Assembly (NCBI GenBank): GCA_947462335.1 | Contig: OX381710.1 | Coordinates: 63,917,303-63,981,302, forward strand | DNA: 64,000 bases | Source: Harmothoe impar | Lineage: Eukaryota > Annelida > Polychaeta > Phyllodocida > Polynoidae | Reading direction: 5' to 3' | In this document: positions 13,220-26,200 of the stretch, piece after piece | Position numbering within the stretch: the stretch's first letter is position 1 | Layout of the letters: the number at the start of each line of letters is the position of its first letter | Made by a program: the position numbers and the translations under genes | Notes under the pieces: model-generated | Databases searched by the model: none | The model's input: the letters and a program-made list of their open reading frames with translations, nothing else | Told to the model about the DNA's origin: nothing

Positions 13220-14394
13220 CAAATAACCCATAACTTACACACATCTAATTTCTTCGCACATTATATACATGCTAGAGGTGCCAAGTTAGAGGTACGTGGG
13301 AGCCCTTTTGGGGGGAAATTGCGTTTAGATGTAAAATCTACCCCTGAACTTGTTAAAAATCGTTTTCAAATCTTGAATCCACCACGTGGCTTCGTTAGTT
13401 TACATTGGAGCCTAAGACTAGTATAATCTAAAGGTCTAAACACGAGACATATACATGGTAGGGTGCCAAACACATAATTTTATGTTTAGGAGCGTAAGGG
13501 TTAACACAAAAAATTATATTCTGGACACTGAACTGCTGAAAGCGTGTTTCCCCGAAATTTGTGGATCAGTATACGCTTTCTACGTATTTAGAACCATCTC
13601 ATCTCGGGGATTCAGGGGGAGTGGCACAACACACAAGTTGCTGAAAACTGCCACAAGATCTAGCCACAATACACACGCTGTTGCAGACAGAGAGGGGGGT
13701 AAAAATCGCAACCAGATACACACTATTGGGCTGTATTTGTTTTCTGAACCATTTATATGAGATATTTCCTGAGAAGTATAGCGTTGAAAACTGTGAGATG
13801 AATAGTACCGGTAATAAAAATAAATTTCATGTTATATGTCAGGGTAGAAAAAAAATCCAATAGAAAGCCAAAGAAAACATACATGGGCAGCACGCATACA
13901 AACACACTGAGATAAAAGAGAGCCACTGCTCCACTCTCTCTCATCTCACTTTGAAAGGTGATCTCTTTGCTTTTTTAAGGCCAGTGATATTTAACGTCGA
14001 CGAAAGGACCTTTGAGGAGCACTCGTGCACATGTCTAGCCATCCAACTTGCTTCTTGCATATACCTTGTTTTTGTTTTTGTTTTTGTTCAGGTGTATTAT
14101 CACTTTGAAATTACTGGTTACAACTAATTGAAGTAAGGTATTTATGTTGGGTAATTAAAGTAAAGTCTGCAGGTGATCCTTAATTGGTGTGTAATTGTGT
14201 AAATTGCGTGTGTCAGAGCGTGTAGTGGTGTCATTGACATAGTTTGTGGTCTCCATGTCTCTGTACCTGTATGACTGTCTATACACGAATGTTGATATCT
14301 TCCTCAGACTCTTTACCCATTTTCCCGTTCCTTCTATAAACATTTTCAATTCCTCCAGAAACTCTCTCCCTCCCTCTCCCCCTCTCTCTCTCTT

Positions 14395-14447
<53 letters not shown>

Positions 14448-16099
14448 GCTGTGCACATGATATACGGCTTTAAATATAGTGGGCAACGTAGATCAGATAC
14501 GGCAACCTACGTGTCTGTATTTAGTGTATGGACGTCAAAATGAATGTTTTGACAAAGAATGACAAATACGCATACTGCTGGCGCCGGAGGGAGTGGGGGG
14601 GGGGGCGGGTGGGGAGGGAGTGCCATGCTTGGGAGAACTCGGGATGAGGTGGAGGCAAAGGTGGAAACTTTAATTAGTTTGTACCAGTCAGTGCTGGATG
14701 TCAGCCATCAGAATTATCCCAGGTAGGAGGTTATTGTTAATTAGTCATACCTGCCCCCCCCCCCCCGAGTCCCGTCCCCCCAGGTCCCCTGGGGTGATCT
14801 GCAGGTAGGGCCAACACACGCCCCAGCGTCGTTAACCTTGGTAAGTGCCATACGGCCTTATGTCCCCAACAAGATCCTCCAGGGGAAAGGGAGGTCGGGG
14901 CGCAGACACCCTATTTACACATGTGTTATACACTATAACTTCAGTAAGAACATGCAAAGCTTGTTTAAAGTAATCGTGTGTTGGAGGGAAATATTTCTTT
15001 ACTACTGTTTCCCCCTATTATTGTGATCGTCGTTGGGTGACAATTTTTTACCTGCTTCATCTTCGTAGGGTTGTGGACGGAACTAATTGTGTCTACGTTT
15101 GTACCGAATAGAGAGAGGCAATGGTCTTAGACTTAGAGCCACACAGTATAGTATAGGCCTAGTCCCAAATACATATATGTGTTCATCAAACTCATTTACA
15201 AATGGTGCAAGTATTATAACAGAGGCTGCATGATGATGCATATCTATAAATGAGTTTTATGAACATAATCGCAATTGGGTTGGATATTGGATGTGAAGAG
15301 GAGTAGGAGTATATGGCTGTAAATAGATCATGGTTTGGCTTCAATTTAGTCTATTTTCGATCAGACAGTCGCCGGGGTGAATACAAATATAGTCAATGTG
15401 AGAGACCTTTCCCACGTCGTTTTTTTTTCCAATCAGTAAGATATTTGTTATTTTCTAAGAAATAGTTTTAGTTTTCTTGACACCCTTGGTAAAGGGGCAT
15501 TATTACTCTTTTGGAGGAAAAACGTTATTTTGAAGGTGGCAATAATGTTTACTTATCTCAGGGTTACTAGTGAAACGGGACGAGTCCCAAAGTGGATACA
15601 AAAGAAGCCCAAGGACATTGGACAGGGTGGCTTGTATACTTTACAGAAAGTGTTCCCATTTTGACAATATAGCACACGGTACAGGTGGTATTTATCCTGT
15701 CATACATCACTCATCCCTCCAGGCGGCCTCTTAAAGGCCTGCCACCACCCTGCACACAGCGCTGGAGGATCAGGGGCTGGAGGGGGGGGGGGGGGGTGAT
15801 GGAGGAGTGTGTGTGGGGGGGGGGGGGGGCACGCGTCCAGGATGCTCAGGGATGATCCCGGCCCCACGTCAGACTTGTGCCGTCCTGACGTGGGTCTGCA
15901 GGATGGCGGTGTGCAGATCAAACCACTGCCCGCCCCCTTCCCACCTGTCGGCACAACTCACACATGCCGATCCGTGCCGCTGCACACGCGGCACGGGAGG
16001 GTGGGGGAGGTGTTAATTAAAAGAGAGAGCCCAAGCTGCCATTTCTCCCAAACATCTCGGCACCCCAACCGCTGCTGCCACCCATCTCTAGCGCTGAGG
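13220..16099. other. Intergenic, no gene recognised
   Basis: Holds the CT microsatellite and G/C runs at 14595-14605, 14754-14766, 15782-15796 and 15815-15829. No coding or RNA gene is supported. Confidence 0.55.
14361..14444. repeat. (CT)n microsatellite
   Basis: Impure CCCTCC/CTTT start, then an uninterrupted CT run to 14444. Confidence 0.95.
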
Positions 16100-17686
16100 G
16101 AATTCCAGTTTTGCAATTCAAAAAAGTATTCAATTGGACAATCACCGTCTCACTCCTCGTTAAAGCCACTTTCTGCGCTCCCATTGGCTGTTGGTGTGTG
16201 TCACGTGGGGTGTGATTGACAGGTTTTTAATGAGGCCACGCCCCATTACCCCCTTCACCCCCAGTGGGCACGGTCCAGTGAGCAGGGGGTGTGACGGTCC
16301 TGCACCTCCCTACACTGTCCCAGTGCCTGCAGTTCTCACAGAGCAGCGGCCGGGAGCACAGGGGGCGTGCTGCATCCTTAACACAGCACCAGGACACTGC
16401 TTACTGTTAACGTGTTGGCTACCGGCCACAGCAGCAGCAACAGCAGCAGGAGGAGTTGTTGTGTTGACACCCACAGGAGTTGTTGGCCTGGAGTTTGGGA
16501 CGACTATTTATACCTGTGCAGGCTCACCTGTGACACCCATACCCCACAGATAGCTGGCACACCCCTGGACGGTGAGTGTACACCACCCCTGCTGGTTGTA
16601 GCTGCCTTGTCAGACCCCGGGCTAATGCTAACCTCCTCCAGCATCCCTCCTATAGGGGCGCAACAGGTCCACCCTAGTGACATCTCACTCCTAGTTTTTT
16701 AATAGATCCATATATAATATGGAAAATATAAACCAAATAGTAGGTTTCATAGACACGTTTGATTGTATCTTTGTAAGTTCCCACATACTTATTCCCTGAG
16801 GTGCTCTGCGTTCCGCCAACTATATTTACCATATGAATTGTTCTGTCTTTTCGGGGATCATACAATGGCGGCGGATCTAGCGTAACCCCTGAGAGCGCTA
16901 TACACATTAGAGGGTTAGATCGTCTAGGACTTGCAAAGTGCATACTCCAGTACGGCCGCAGCAGCCCGCGCGGCCACCACTACCAGGTATACTCACGTGT
17001 TCTATGTTTTCTTGTTGCAGGTGTTTCCCCCTCCTGCCACCACCTCCTCCAGCACCCTCCTCTTATCAGGCCGTGTGACTGGGGTTATATACGCCACCCT
17101 GGAGGAGGAAGCAGCAGCAGCAGCCCGCGGCCCCACCCAACGCTGACACATTCTGCATCCTGAATCCTGTACTACCTCCTCCAGTCCCTGCCCCTCCAGC
17201 AGCAGCAGCAGCAGCAGCGGGGTCAGGGTCGGCCCACGCACACCCTGGAGGAGGAACAGCAGCAGTACCAGCACTACGCACCTACACACACCTATACACA
17301 CACATCCTCCAGGCCCCCAGCAGGCCACACCCTACTGTCCTCCAGGTTAGTGATCGATAGGTAAACTTCACCTGGACAAGGGGGTACATCAAGTAGGCTT
17401 CTCACTGACCCCAACCCTGGAGGAGCAGAGCGGGGTAACAGGGGAACAGCACAAAGAAACACAAACACCTGGAGAAGTGGATCACGTGTGAACAAAGCAG
17501 CGGGCAGGTCCTGCGGTGAGTTATAACCCAGAGGAGCAGGAGGCGCACTGGAGGAGGACAGCCTCACTAGCCTACAGGAGGAGCTGGGAGGAGTTGACTC
17601 CTGCTATCTCCCTCCTTCCTCCAGAGCCTGAAGTGTGCCGCACATACATGAAGTGCGCTGTGGTGTGCGCCGTGTGGTGTATGTTA
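16100..17686 (+). promoter_or_regulatory. Upstream/5'UTR region of the protocadherin
   Basis: GC-rich block before the start codon. It contains two inverted CCAAT boxes (ATTGG at about 16133 and 16183), a CACGTG E-box at 16202, a YY1-like ATGGCGGC at 16865, CAG/GCA trinucleotide runs (16428-16450, 17107-17121, 17199-17218), and ten exact copies of CTGGAGGA or its complement between 16634 and 17624. No TATA box or transcription start could be assigned. A 5'UTR exon with an intron may lie here. No convincing coding exon was found. Confidence 0.35.
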
Positions 17687-17698
17687 TAAGCAGTAAAC

Positions 17699-20578
17699 AT
17701 GGAGGTTATCACACCGCCAGCAGCACGCGGCCCCTTCCTCCATGGTGTCCTGGTGCTCTTCCACTGTCTCCTCTGTGTGACGGGTACCTGGAAGGGGGAG
17801 GGCCAGCCCCTGGAATACTTCATCCTGGAGGAACTTCAAGCAGGCACCCTCATAGGTAACGTGGCCATCGACTATAAGCTGAATGAGAAGTTTAATGCGA
17901 CTGTCCTCCAGGGTCTTACCTACAGCATTGATAGAGGACAGAGCAGGAAGGATGCACCCTTCACTATAGACAGTCAGTCTGGTATCGTGGGCACCCTGGA
18001 GGAGATTGACCGTGACGCCCTGTGTCCTGGGAATGAGGCCTGTATAGCCTGGCTGCACATTAAGGTTTCTCCCCCTGGTGTAACAGAGGACATTAACATC
18101 CTCCTGGAGATTGTCGACGTGAACGATAACCCCCCGGTGTTCCCGAACAGCTCCATGCAGGTGACGTTACCTGAGTCGGCCCCCCTCGGCACCTCAGTGG
18201 ACTTACCGACAGCTGTTGATGTCGACAGCGGCAACAATGGGGTGAGCATGTATGAGCTGGTGAGTGACTCGGACCTCTTCGCCCTGGAGGTGTCCAAGAA
18301 GGGTGAGGAGCTCGGATCAGAGCAGCACCTCAGTTTGACGCTGGTGGGAGAGCTGGACCGTGAACACGGCGGTTACTACATGTTGTCACTGGTCGCCCAT
18401 GACGGCGGGAACCCACCCCGGTCAGGCAGCATGATGATTAACGTCACCGTGACCGATGTCAACGACCATGACCCCCGCTTCGACAACGCCACCTACACGG
18501 CCTCCATACAGGAGAATGGCCGCGCGGGGGAGCTGGTCGCCACCGTCAAAGCCCACGACTTCGACATTGGTGTTAATGCAGCGGTTACTTATACATTCGA
18601 CGAGCGAACAGCCAGCGAGCATGGCAACCTCTTCTCCCTGGATCCCAGTACGGGTCGGATCACTACCAAGAAGGCCTTGGACTTTGAGGAAGGCTCTACC
18701 TACCTACTGATAGTCCGAGCACGAAACAGTGGACTTAGCTCTCACGCGGGGGAGGCGGCGGTGGTGGTACGAGTGGTGGATGAGAACGACAACCAGCCCG
18801 TCATTAACCTGGGGGCGGCCACCCTGTCCCCTTCCGGTGAGGTGCAGGTCCCGGAGGACGCGCCGGTGGACACCGACATAGCGCGCATCACCGTGTCGGA
18901 CATGGACGGGGGCGACAACGGCCGCGTGGACTGCGACATGCGCGCGCCGGCCGCCTTCATGCTCCGGAAGCTGCACCAGGGCCACTTCCGGTTGGTGACG
19001 ACGGACACGTTGGACCGGGAGACGCGGGAGGAGTACGTGCTGAGAGTGATCTGCCGCGACCTGGGCCTCACCCCTAACCTGGCCACCCTGGACGTGGTGG
19101 TGCGCCTCACCGACGTCAACGACAACTCTCCTACCTTCTCCGACAGCGTCTACTCTCTGCGCATGCCCACCGGTCAGCCCCTTAACAGGGCCTTCCTGGA
19201 GGTGCATGCCACCGACCCTGACGCCGGAAGCAGCGGGCTGGTCCGCTACAGCGTCCATAGTAACGCCGCCGACAGGTTCAGCGTCCACCCCACTTCCGGT
19301 GCCGTCTCCATGACCACGCACGTGACCCTGGAGAAGGGAGGGCAGATCCGGTTCCGGGTAGTGGCGGCCGACATGGGCACCCCGCCCCGGTCGTCGACGG
19401 CCACTGTCTTACTGACCAGCGGCGCGGCCCCCGCCCCTCCCAAATTCACACAACCTAACTTCGAGTTTGGCATCTTTGAGAACCTCCCCAGTGAGACAGA
19501 CGTCGGTGTGATCACCTTAACGGGTGCTGAACCACGTGACTACAGCTTCACCCTGGAGGGTAAGGACGGCGGGGGGGACGTGGGACACCTTTTTGTCATA
19601 GACTCAGACACGGCCGCCATTAAGACCAGCACGTCGTTTGACCGGGAGGAGCGCCCAGCCTACTACCTCTTAGTGAGGGCCACACATCGGTTAGCGCCCA
19701 ATGCTAAGGGTAGTGTCGGTGTTACCGTCTACATAGCTGATAAGAACGATAACGGCCCGGTGCTGCACTACCCCACAGACGACAACCACACGGTGCACAT
19801 CGCCGAGCAGGCCGCCGTGGGTGCCAAGGTGGCCACCGTGCGCGCCTCCGACCCCGACCTGGGCGGCAACGGCAAGCTCACCTACACCATCACAGACGGC
19901 AACGACGACGGCGACTTCCGGTTGGACCCCATTTCCGGTGTGATAACAGTGGCGCGGGACCTGCGGCAGTCCCGCAGTAACGCCTACACCATGCGGGTAC
20001 TGGTGGCCGACGCCGGATACCCGCGCTTCATGACTTCCGCTAACTTTGAGGTGCGCGTGAACCGGACGTCGTCGGGCGTCGGGCCGGAAGTGGGGTCGGT
20101 GCGGCAGGAGGACGTGGTAGACCCGGCCTACGCCACGGTGGTGGTGGCCGTGACAGCCGCCAGCCTCATCACCGTCTTCCTGGTGCTATTCGGCGTCATG
20201 ATCTACCTCCTCTGGCGCCGCATGGTTCCCCAAAGCGCCGCCAAGCGGCAGCACCAGTTGCCAGACGCTGCCGCCAGGTACTGCTACAGCAACATGGAGG
20301 CGGATCCCACGCCTCCTGGCGGGGGTGGCGGGAGTCATGGCGGGGGGCAGGGCGGGCGTGGGAAGGCGGCGGCGTCCTCCTGCAGCCCGCTCCAGCAGCA
20401 GCAGGACATGTGTGGGTACTCGCAGCCCGGCCCGAGCAGCAGACTGGACTGCTCTAACGCTGCCCCACCAGGGGTACTGCCCCCAAAGAGCAGCAATGTC
20501 AAAAACACAGACTTCTGCCTCAGTATAGACTGTGAGAAACCACAGAGGCCCTACGTAGAGAACAATGTCCTCTTACAG
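17699..20578 (+). CDS. Protocadherin, giant first coding exon (residues 1-960)
   Basis: Calcium-dependent homophilic adhesion receptor of the plasma membrane. The start ATG sits in a strong context (aaacATGG) with an in-frame TAA 12 bases upstream at 17687. The order is: signal peptide about 1-29; seven cadherin repeats; a membrane helix about 813-839 followed by WRR; then a Gly/Ser/Gln-rich cytoplasmic tail. Inter-repeat calcium motifs are visible at residues 140 (DVNDN), 253 (DVNDH), 361 (DENDN), 472 (DVNDN) and 681 (DKNDN). The EC5-EC6 junction near 573-582 has none. LDRE-type motifs occur at 219, 438 and (FDRE) 647. Seven repeats match delta-1 protocadherins, and one exon encoding the whole ectodomain and helix is typical of protocadherins. 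The exon ends TTACAG|gtaaga in phase 0, exactly 960 codons. Reading through the donor would add 31 unrelated residues, so the splice is preferred. The family is certain; orthology to a named protocadherin is not claimed. Confidence 0.95.
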
Positions 20579-20651
20579 GTAAGACACCACTATTTTATTT
20601 CAAAGCTTCTTTGCTGGTTTAATAAAGATGTATGCAAACATGCATGCATCT

Positions 20652-20709
20652 CAGGGGCGGACCCAGGAATTTGAAAAAATAATCCACCCCCTCCCCTTGG
20701 ATCCACCTC
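20652..20709. mobile_element. Small inverted-repeat insertion just inside protocadherin intron 1
   Basis: Begins CAGGGGCGGACCC and ends GGATCCACCTC. The 7-base word TGCATCT occurs directly before and after it (20645-20651 and 20710-20716), like a target duplication. hAT-like assignment is tentative. The stop codon used by read-through of exon 1 lies in it. Confidence 0.45.
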
Positions 20710-22139
20710 TGCATCTGTATTTTTTCAAACTTTTATTGGAATAGCTAATGAGTAGATCATAATGTACTGTTATGACTTTAAGGGGAGTTGCAGGTATTTC
20801 CTTGCGGGTTTTTAGAGGAAAACAGTCACATAACCTAAACTATCCTAACATTTAGAACTCAAACTCCTAACTGTGGTAAGATATAAAAAAATTAAAAAGG
20901 CAAGAGCGTCGTGTAGACATATGATAATAGGACAGTTTGTATATAACATGAAACTTCTACCACTATTGCACCCATAATGATGAGTAGCAGATAAGCCCTC
21001 AGTGCAATTCAATTCCAAGCGTTTCCCTGTGTTGGCAGACAGAGATGATTACCGAAGAGGAAATGTCGAGTTGTAGAGTTTTGCACTTTAGCATTATAAG
21101 TGGATGTTTGCGGTGTCAAAACATGCAAAGTTTAAAAAGAGGGTCATATGTTCATACAACATATATACAATTTAGCATATGACTTTCTGATTGTATCAGT
21201 TTCAACGAGCCTTGTGTTATCTCCTGGCGTCCGTGTGTACTTTCCAAGGAACTTCTTTAACCTTTCCCTTTCCTAATGTTTATTTTTTAACCTAACCCCC
21301 TCCAATTACAATGATGGATGGGGCTGGGTACGATCTAACAAGAAAGCCACTCCCCATGAAGCGTGCATATATACCTTTAGTAAAAAGTTATTACGCCTTG
21401 TCATCTACAGGTAAAAAAGGGAAATCATATTTATAAATGAAGGGCAGTTGGAAAGGAAAGTAACACAAAAAGAAAATGAGTAACCAAAAGAATAATTGAA
21501 AGAAAAAGGCCTGTGAAAAGGAAAGGAAGACAGAAAGACAAGAAAATCAAAATAGAATGGGTAATTCTCGCCCTACTTTACGTGAACTAAAGGCAGATTA
21601 TAGAGTACAAAATAATTGTGGCTGGTGGTTACGTTCTACTTCACGTCAAGGGTGGAGACGACCTTCCCAGGGGAAAGTAACTTAAGGTGATTGAGGGGAA
21701 GTTAATGAGACTCTACAAGCTACCCTTCAGTGAAATCTCAGACAATCACGGGTCTTTTGAAGCGGATGTCATGACACCTGGGTCGGCTGTGATGTGGTGA
21801 GTAAGGTTCAAACAAGCACCGGGTATCACGAGATGCGGCGCCCTGTGGGGGAGTAATGTACCTGTAGGGTGTTATGAGGGACAGCGCTGTGTGGATATAG
21901 TGTAGGTAATATTGGTACACACATGTAAGTGGGCGATGTTACAGGGGATAAGACAGTGTAGACCTGTATCATTTGCCGCTTAGAAAGTGAAGTGATGCAC
22001 TTATTATGTGCGCATCAGGATACATGCAGAGGGTTGATGCACTCCTAAAGTGTTAGCATGATTGATCAAAGCAGCCGCAGTGAGTTTCTTATCAGGGCTG
22101 TATTGGGTATAGCATATTTTAGGAAAAGGACGAAGGACA

Positions 22140-22560
22140 TTTAGCCTTTGATTACTATACATGTGCAGTCTTTGCAAAAACATTTTCATCCCGCAGGACA
22201 TTCGGTCCTGCAAATTTTCAATGTTGGAGGACCGGCCGCATTTATGCAGGACTGGATAGCCACATATCTGACAATTTATGCATTTTAAGTACAAAATATC
22301 TTTGGCCATTGAAAACATTTTTTATTTGTAACCATCTATGGCTAAATCAGGATAAATACCCAGTTTTGCACAGTATATTGACAAACATATTTCAGGTTTA
22401 GAAACCTAACTATATGATTTTAGTTCAGAAAAGCCAAACATGTGACTGGACATTCGGTCCTGCTACACTTGTCAATCTGCTGAACCCGTGGCATTTTAGA
22501 AGGACATTGCCACTGTCCTGCATGTTTTCGCAAAGACTGCATGCGGCCCTTAAGGGGTTA
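22140..22560. mobile_element. Inverted-repeat element of about 420 bp
   Basis: GTGCAGTCTTTGCAAAAACA at about 22163 faces its complement (TTTTCGCAAAGACTGCATGC) near 22525. GGACATTCGGTCCTGC hairpins occur inside at 22197 and 22450. The right end, GCGGCCCTTAAGGGGTTA, matches the termini of the hairpin repeat family. Confidence 0.6.
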
Positions 22561-23134
22561 GAGATAGCTTCTGGGAATAATTGGCAATGAAGAACAATGG
22601 AAAATGAATATGGTATATAGTTAATAGAGAGTATCATAAATATTCTAGGTAATAGGGAGTGGTCCCGTATTTTGAGGGAAATATGAGAGAGTTATTTACA
22701 AACATCTAAAAGAATATGGTAATTCAAATAGAAACACATACAAAAATAGCAAAATCACGACAACAGAATGTATGGAATGGCTCTGCTTGCCGCATCTTTT
22801 TTTCCCAGGCAAACCTCATAATTGACCCACCAGGGATTCAGGCAAATTCCCCCCATTAAGATAAAAGGACGGAGGCGCATCCAAACCGACAATTACCGAC
22901 GTCAAATTGCTGACTGTCAATTGCAATGTAATTGCAAGTGCCTGGAAAGGCATTTCTAGCACAGAGGGAAAATGCTCCATTGTTTCATTTCTTCTCCTGA
23001 TGACATGCTTGGCCATTCGTTGAATTTATGGAGTCATGTATAATTCACTGTAAGAAGGCAGCACTGTAGATTCACTGCAAAATCTGCTGGCAATTCTGAT
23101 TGCAGTAGATCTATAGTAATTGAGCTGATGTAGA

Positions 23135-23227
23135 TTAAACCCGCAGATCTTGCCGCACGTCCAGTAACAGTCAGAGTACAGTTGGGACAGGTACTCAGCT
23201 CTATATATAGGGGCGTTGGGCATTTAA
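23135..23227. repeat. 93-bp TTAA-flanked cassette, copy 2
   Basis: Same length and orientation as 7125-7217, about 91% identical, keeping CTATATATAG. It lies inside protocadherin intron 1. Confidence 0.7.
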
Positions 23228-26200
23228 CAAAATGATACACTGTTAGAAGTAAATGTAGCTGAGCAGTAAAATCTCCACTTTTGCCTTATTTGACACATCT
23301 CAGCAAGTTATCATACATTAGATAATAACTTGATGAAGTTTCTCTTATCTTTCATATTTAGAAAAGTATTAATGAGACGCCTTGGGGCTTCACTAAAACG
23401 TGAGAAGGAGGATAAAGTTATTTCATGAGATAGTGTAAGTCGGATGGGAGTCATATCGGAGAATAGGACACACAATAGTCACAATGCCTACTTTTGAATT
23501 ATATATAACACATCCAAAAACAATGATATACAAGATACAAGTAGTATGTTGAATGTCACTTTTACGAATAGATCCATTCTGTGAAAAGGAGATTCTAGTG
23601 GCATCTTTCCGCGGCATCTTTCCCCCTAACTGAATAGAACCCAAACAGCAGGCCTTTTCACGGTGTTTAATCCGGCCTGGAGTCTGGCACCCCGTCACAA
23701 AGGGACGACTCCCATTAAAACATGCACACCCGCGGATGTGCTGCCGGCCTAATTGATTCCGAAGTTTGACCAATTTAACGCTGGTCTTTGGGCAAACAGC
23801 GGCATCTAAAAGCCAGGCTGTGAGATGTGTAGGAACCCCGCGGTAGCCGCACTCCTCCCGCGGGGCTGGAGGTGCAGGCAGTTTGGCCGTCTATTGGTGC
23901 CCTGTCCAACCAAGCAAACACCAATCCACTCCCTGCTGCGTCTTATAATGAGCACTGCCGGCCGATTGTTGGCCAGCAACGCCGACCGTTTTATGAGAGT
24001 GTCTCCAATATGTGACTGGCCGGGGCTTTTAGGTAGAGAGGGGTGTGTGGTTGGGTGGAGGGGATGGAGACCTAGGGGAGGGGAGAGCACTTGAGTGGGG
24101 CAGGGCATACACTGAACCCCCTGCCTCCATACATTGTGTCTCCTATGACCACTTCAACCCCAGGTGGATGTACACTGACAGACGCTGTGGCATCTGCTGG
24201 TGGACCAAAAGGCCATTCACTGCTACAAGGGTCGGCTGAGGAGCAAGGCGTGGGGGGAGGGAGGGGGTGACTCCAGGGCCTTCTATAAAGATGAACAGGT
24301 AGATAATATGTGTGTGGGGAGGAGGGGGGACTCCACCCGAACATTTCCCATTGAGTACAGGTGCAATATGTGCCCACAGAGAACTCCTCCAGGCCCTTGT
24401 CCACCCTCTGCTCTGTGACCAGCGCAGTCAAGCACACCTTCAACAAAGTTATCAAAGGATGTCAAAGAAGTGTCAGCGAAATATCAAGTGTGTTGCCACC
24501 CTCTGCTCTCTGTGGTGTGCATGATGACCTGGTATTAAGGCATGGAGGTCGGAATTCAAGCAAATATAACTTTTTGTATCTAAATTACAGTAAATTCAAT
24601 GTAAATGTCATGGTAGAATCGTTACAATATTTTATAATATGTCCATGGACACTGCTGGAATTTGGGTTTAACTTTAAGCAATGTTATATTTGCCTAAATG
24701 CCGGTGTTCATGCAGCGGCAGCCTGTATACTCGTAGTCTGGTGGCCGTGCAGTCAGGCCTCGTTGTAACAAATGTATCAGCATATGCTAGAGAGGTTTGT
24801 TTCTAAGATGTGGGTCCTGTGTAATGGCCTAGTGAGCGGAGCGTGGCATGCGTGTGGATCAACTTATTTAAATACTGAGAGATGTCGGCAAAAGATAAGT
24901 GTGACTTTAATGGGAAGGAGTTAGACAGGTACACATGGGTGCATATCTACGACTGCTGTGAGGTTTAATAATATACTAGTAAATATTAAACCTCCCATAT
25001 GCCTGCTATCATTCATGCCGCTAAGACATCTCATGCTAGTGGGGGAATACGGGCTTTGATGCCTAAACCTCGCCTATCTGTGATTAGTAATATAGCAAGT
25101 TTTGAAGAAAAATATTTTATAATGGGAACATGGAGATAGCACATGCATGGACTTTACATTGTATAATTATGGCCACATGTTTAGGAAATCATCAGCATTT
25201 AAAACAGGTCAGGCCCACACATTGAGTTCTGTTTTTCTGTGGCTATATCATGGAGTATATGGAGGCCGTGGGACTGTGGATCTATGCTGCAGCTGTTGGT
25301 GGGGTGGAGGGGACTGGGGCCGGATGGCTGCTGGGTTGGGATGCTGAGGCCATGTTGCCGTGTGTTTTTGATATTACTTGGGAGCCGAGCTACCCTACCT
25401 GATCGCCCCTACCCCATAACACACTCCCTCACCCCTCAACCCCACCTCACGTCAACGCTGACCTTTCCCCAGCCCTCAACCTCCAGACTCATCTATCACG
25501 AGATTAGGGAACCCCAAACGTTAAAGTAGCCAACCTGGATATTGTATTTATATTTACATAAGCTACCATTGCCACCCGCCAGGCGGCGATACCAGCCTGC
25601 CCCCGGCGCCGAACGAGGCTGATCTGGCACGGCCTTCAAGGGGAGCAGATTCCTGCCGCACTCAATAGAATATGCAAATCACGACAAGCTGGCGGCCCAT
25701 GAGGACAGAGATATTTCGTTTCAGGTGCGAATTGACTCCCATGACCTTTGGGTTTTTTTCAGGGGTGGGTGATTGGCGCAGGGGTGAGGAGGGCAGGGGG
25801 AGATAGGCAAGGCTTTGTGGCTGAGCATTGCAGCTTAACCTCAGCTACAGCCTAGGTTGGGGATCGCTCATTTCACCCCCTGCCCCAGGGACCACCAATA
25901 GTCTCCTATTTGTTTCCGGCTGTAGAGTACAGCATTGAGTTTGTAGAGGTCACTGGTCATTGACACTACTCTGTCAAGGCGGCAAGGTAGGGGACAGCTG
26001 AACAGGGGTGGGTGACACATAGGGAAAGAGTGGGTGGGAGACATTTTAGTCGCTTGGCCAATCTTTAGGCTTTGACAATGATCACTTTACATTTGTAGGT
26101 ACGGTATCGCTCTATCACACAAATTTAAAATAGTTGAAGTAAGTCTTTCATATATACACCAGAACGCACACGTCACACCATCAGGAAGCTCCCAATCAGT

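Noticed and set aside
17066..17328. Ala- and Leu-rich minus-strand frames upstream of the protocadherin
   Set aside because: They are produced by CAG/GCA trinucleotide runs and CTGGAGGA repeats.
18704..19321. 205-codon antisense frame under the protocadherin exon
   Set aside because: It is the shadow of a GC-rich sense exon. It has no recognisable protein features.
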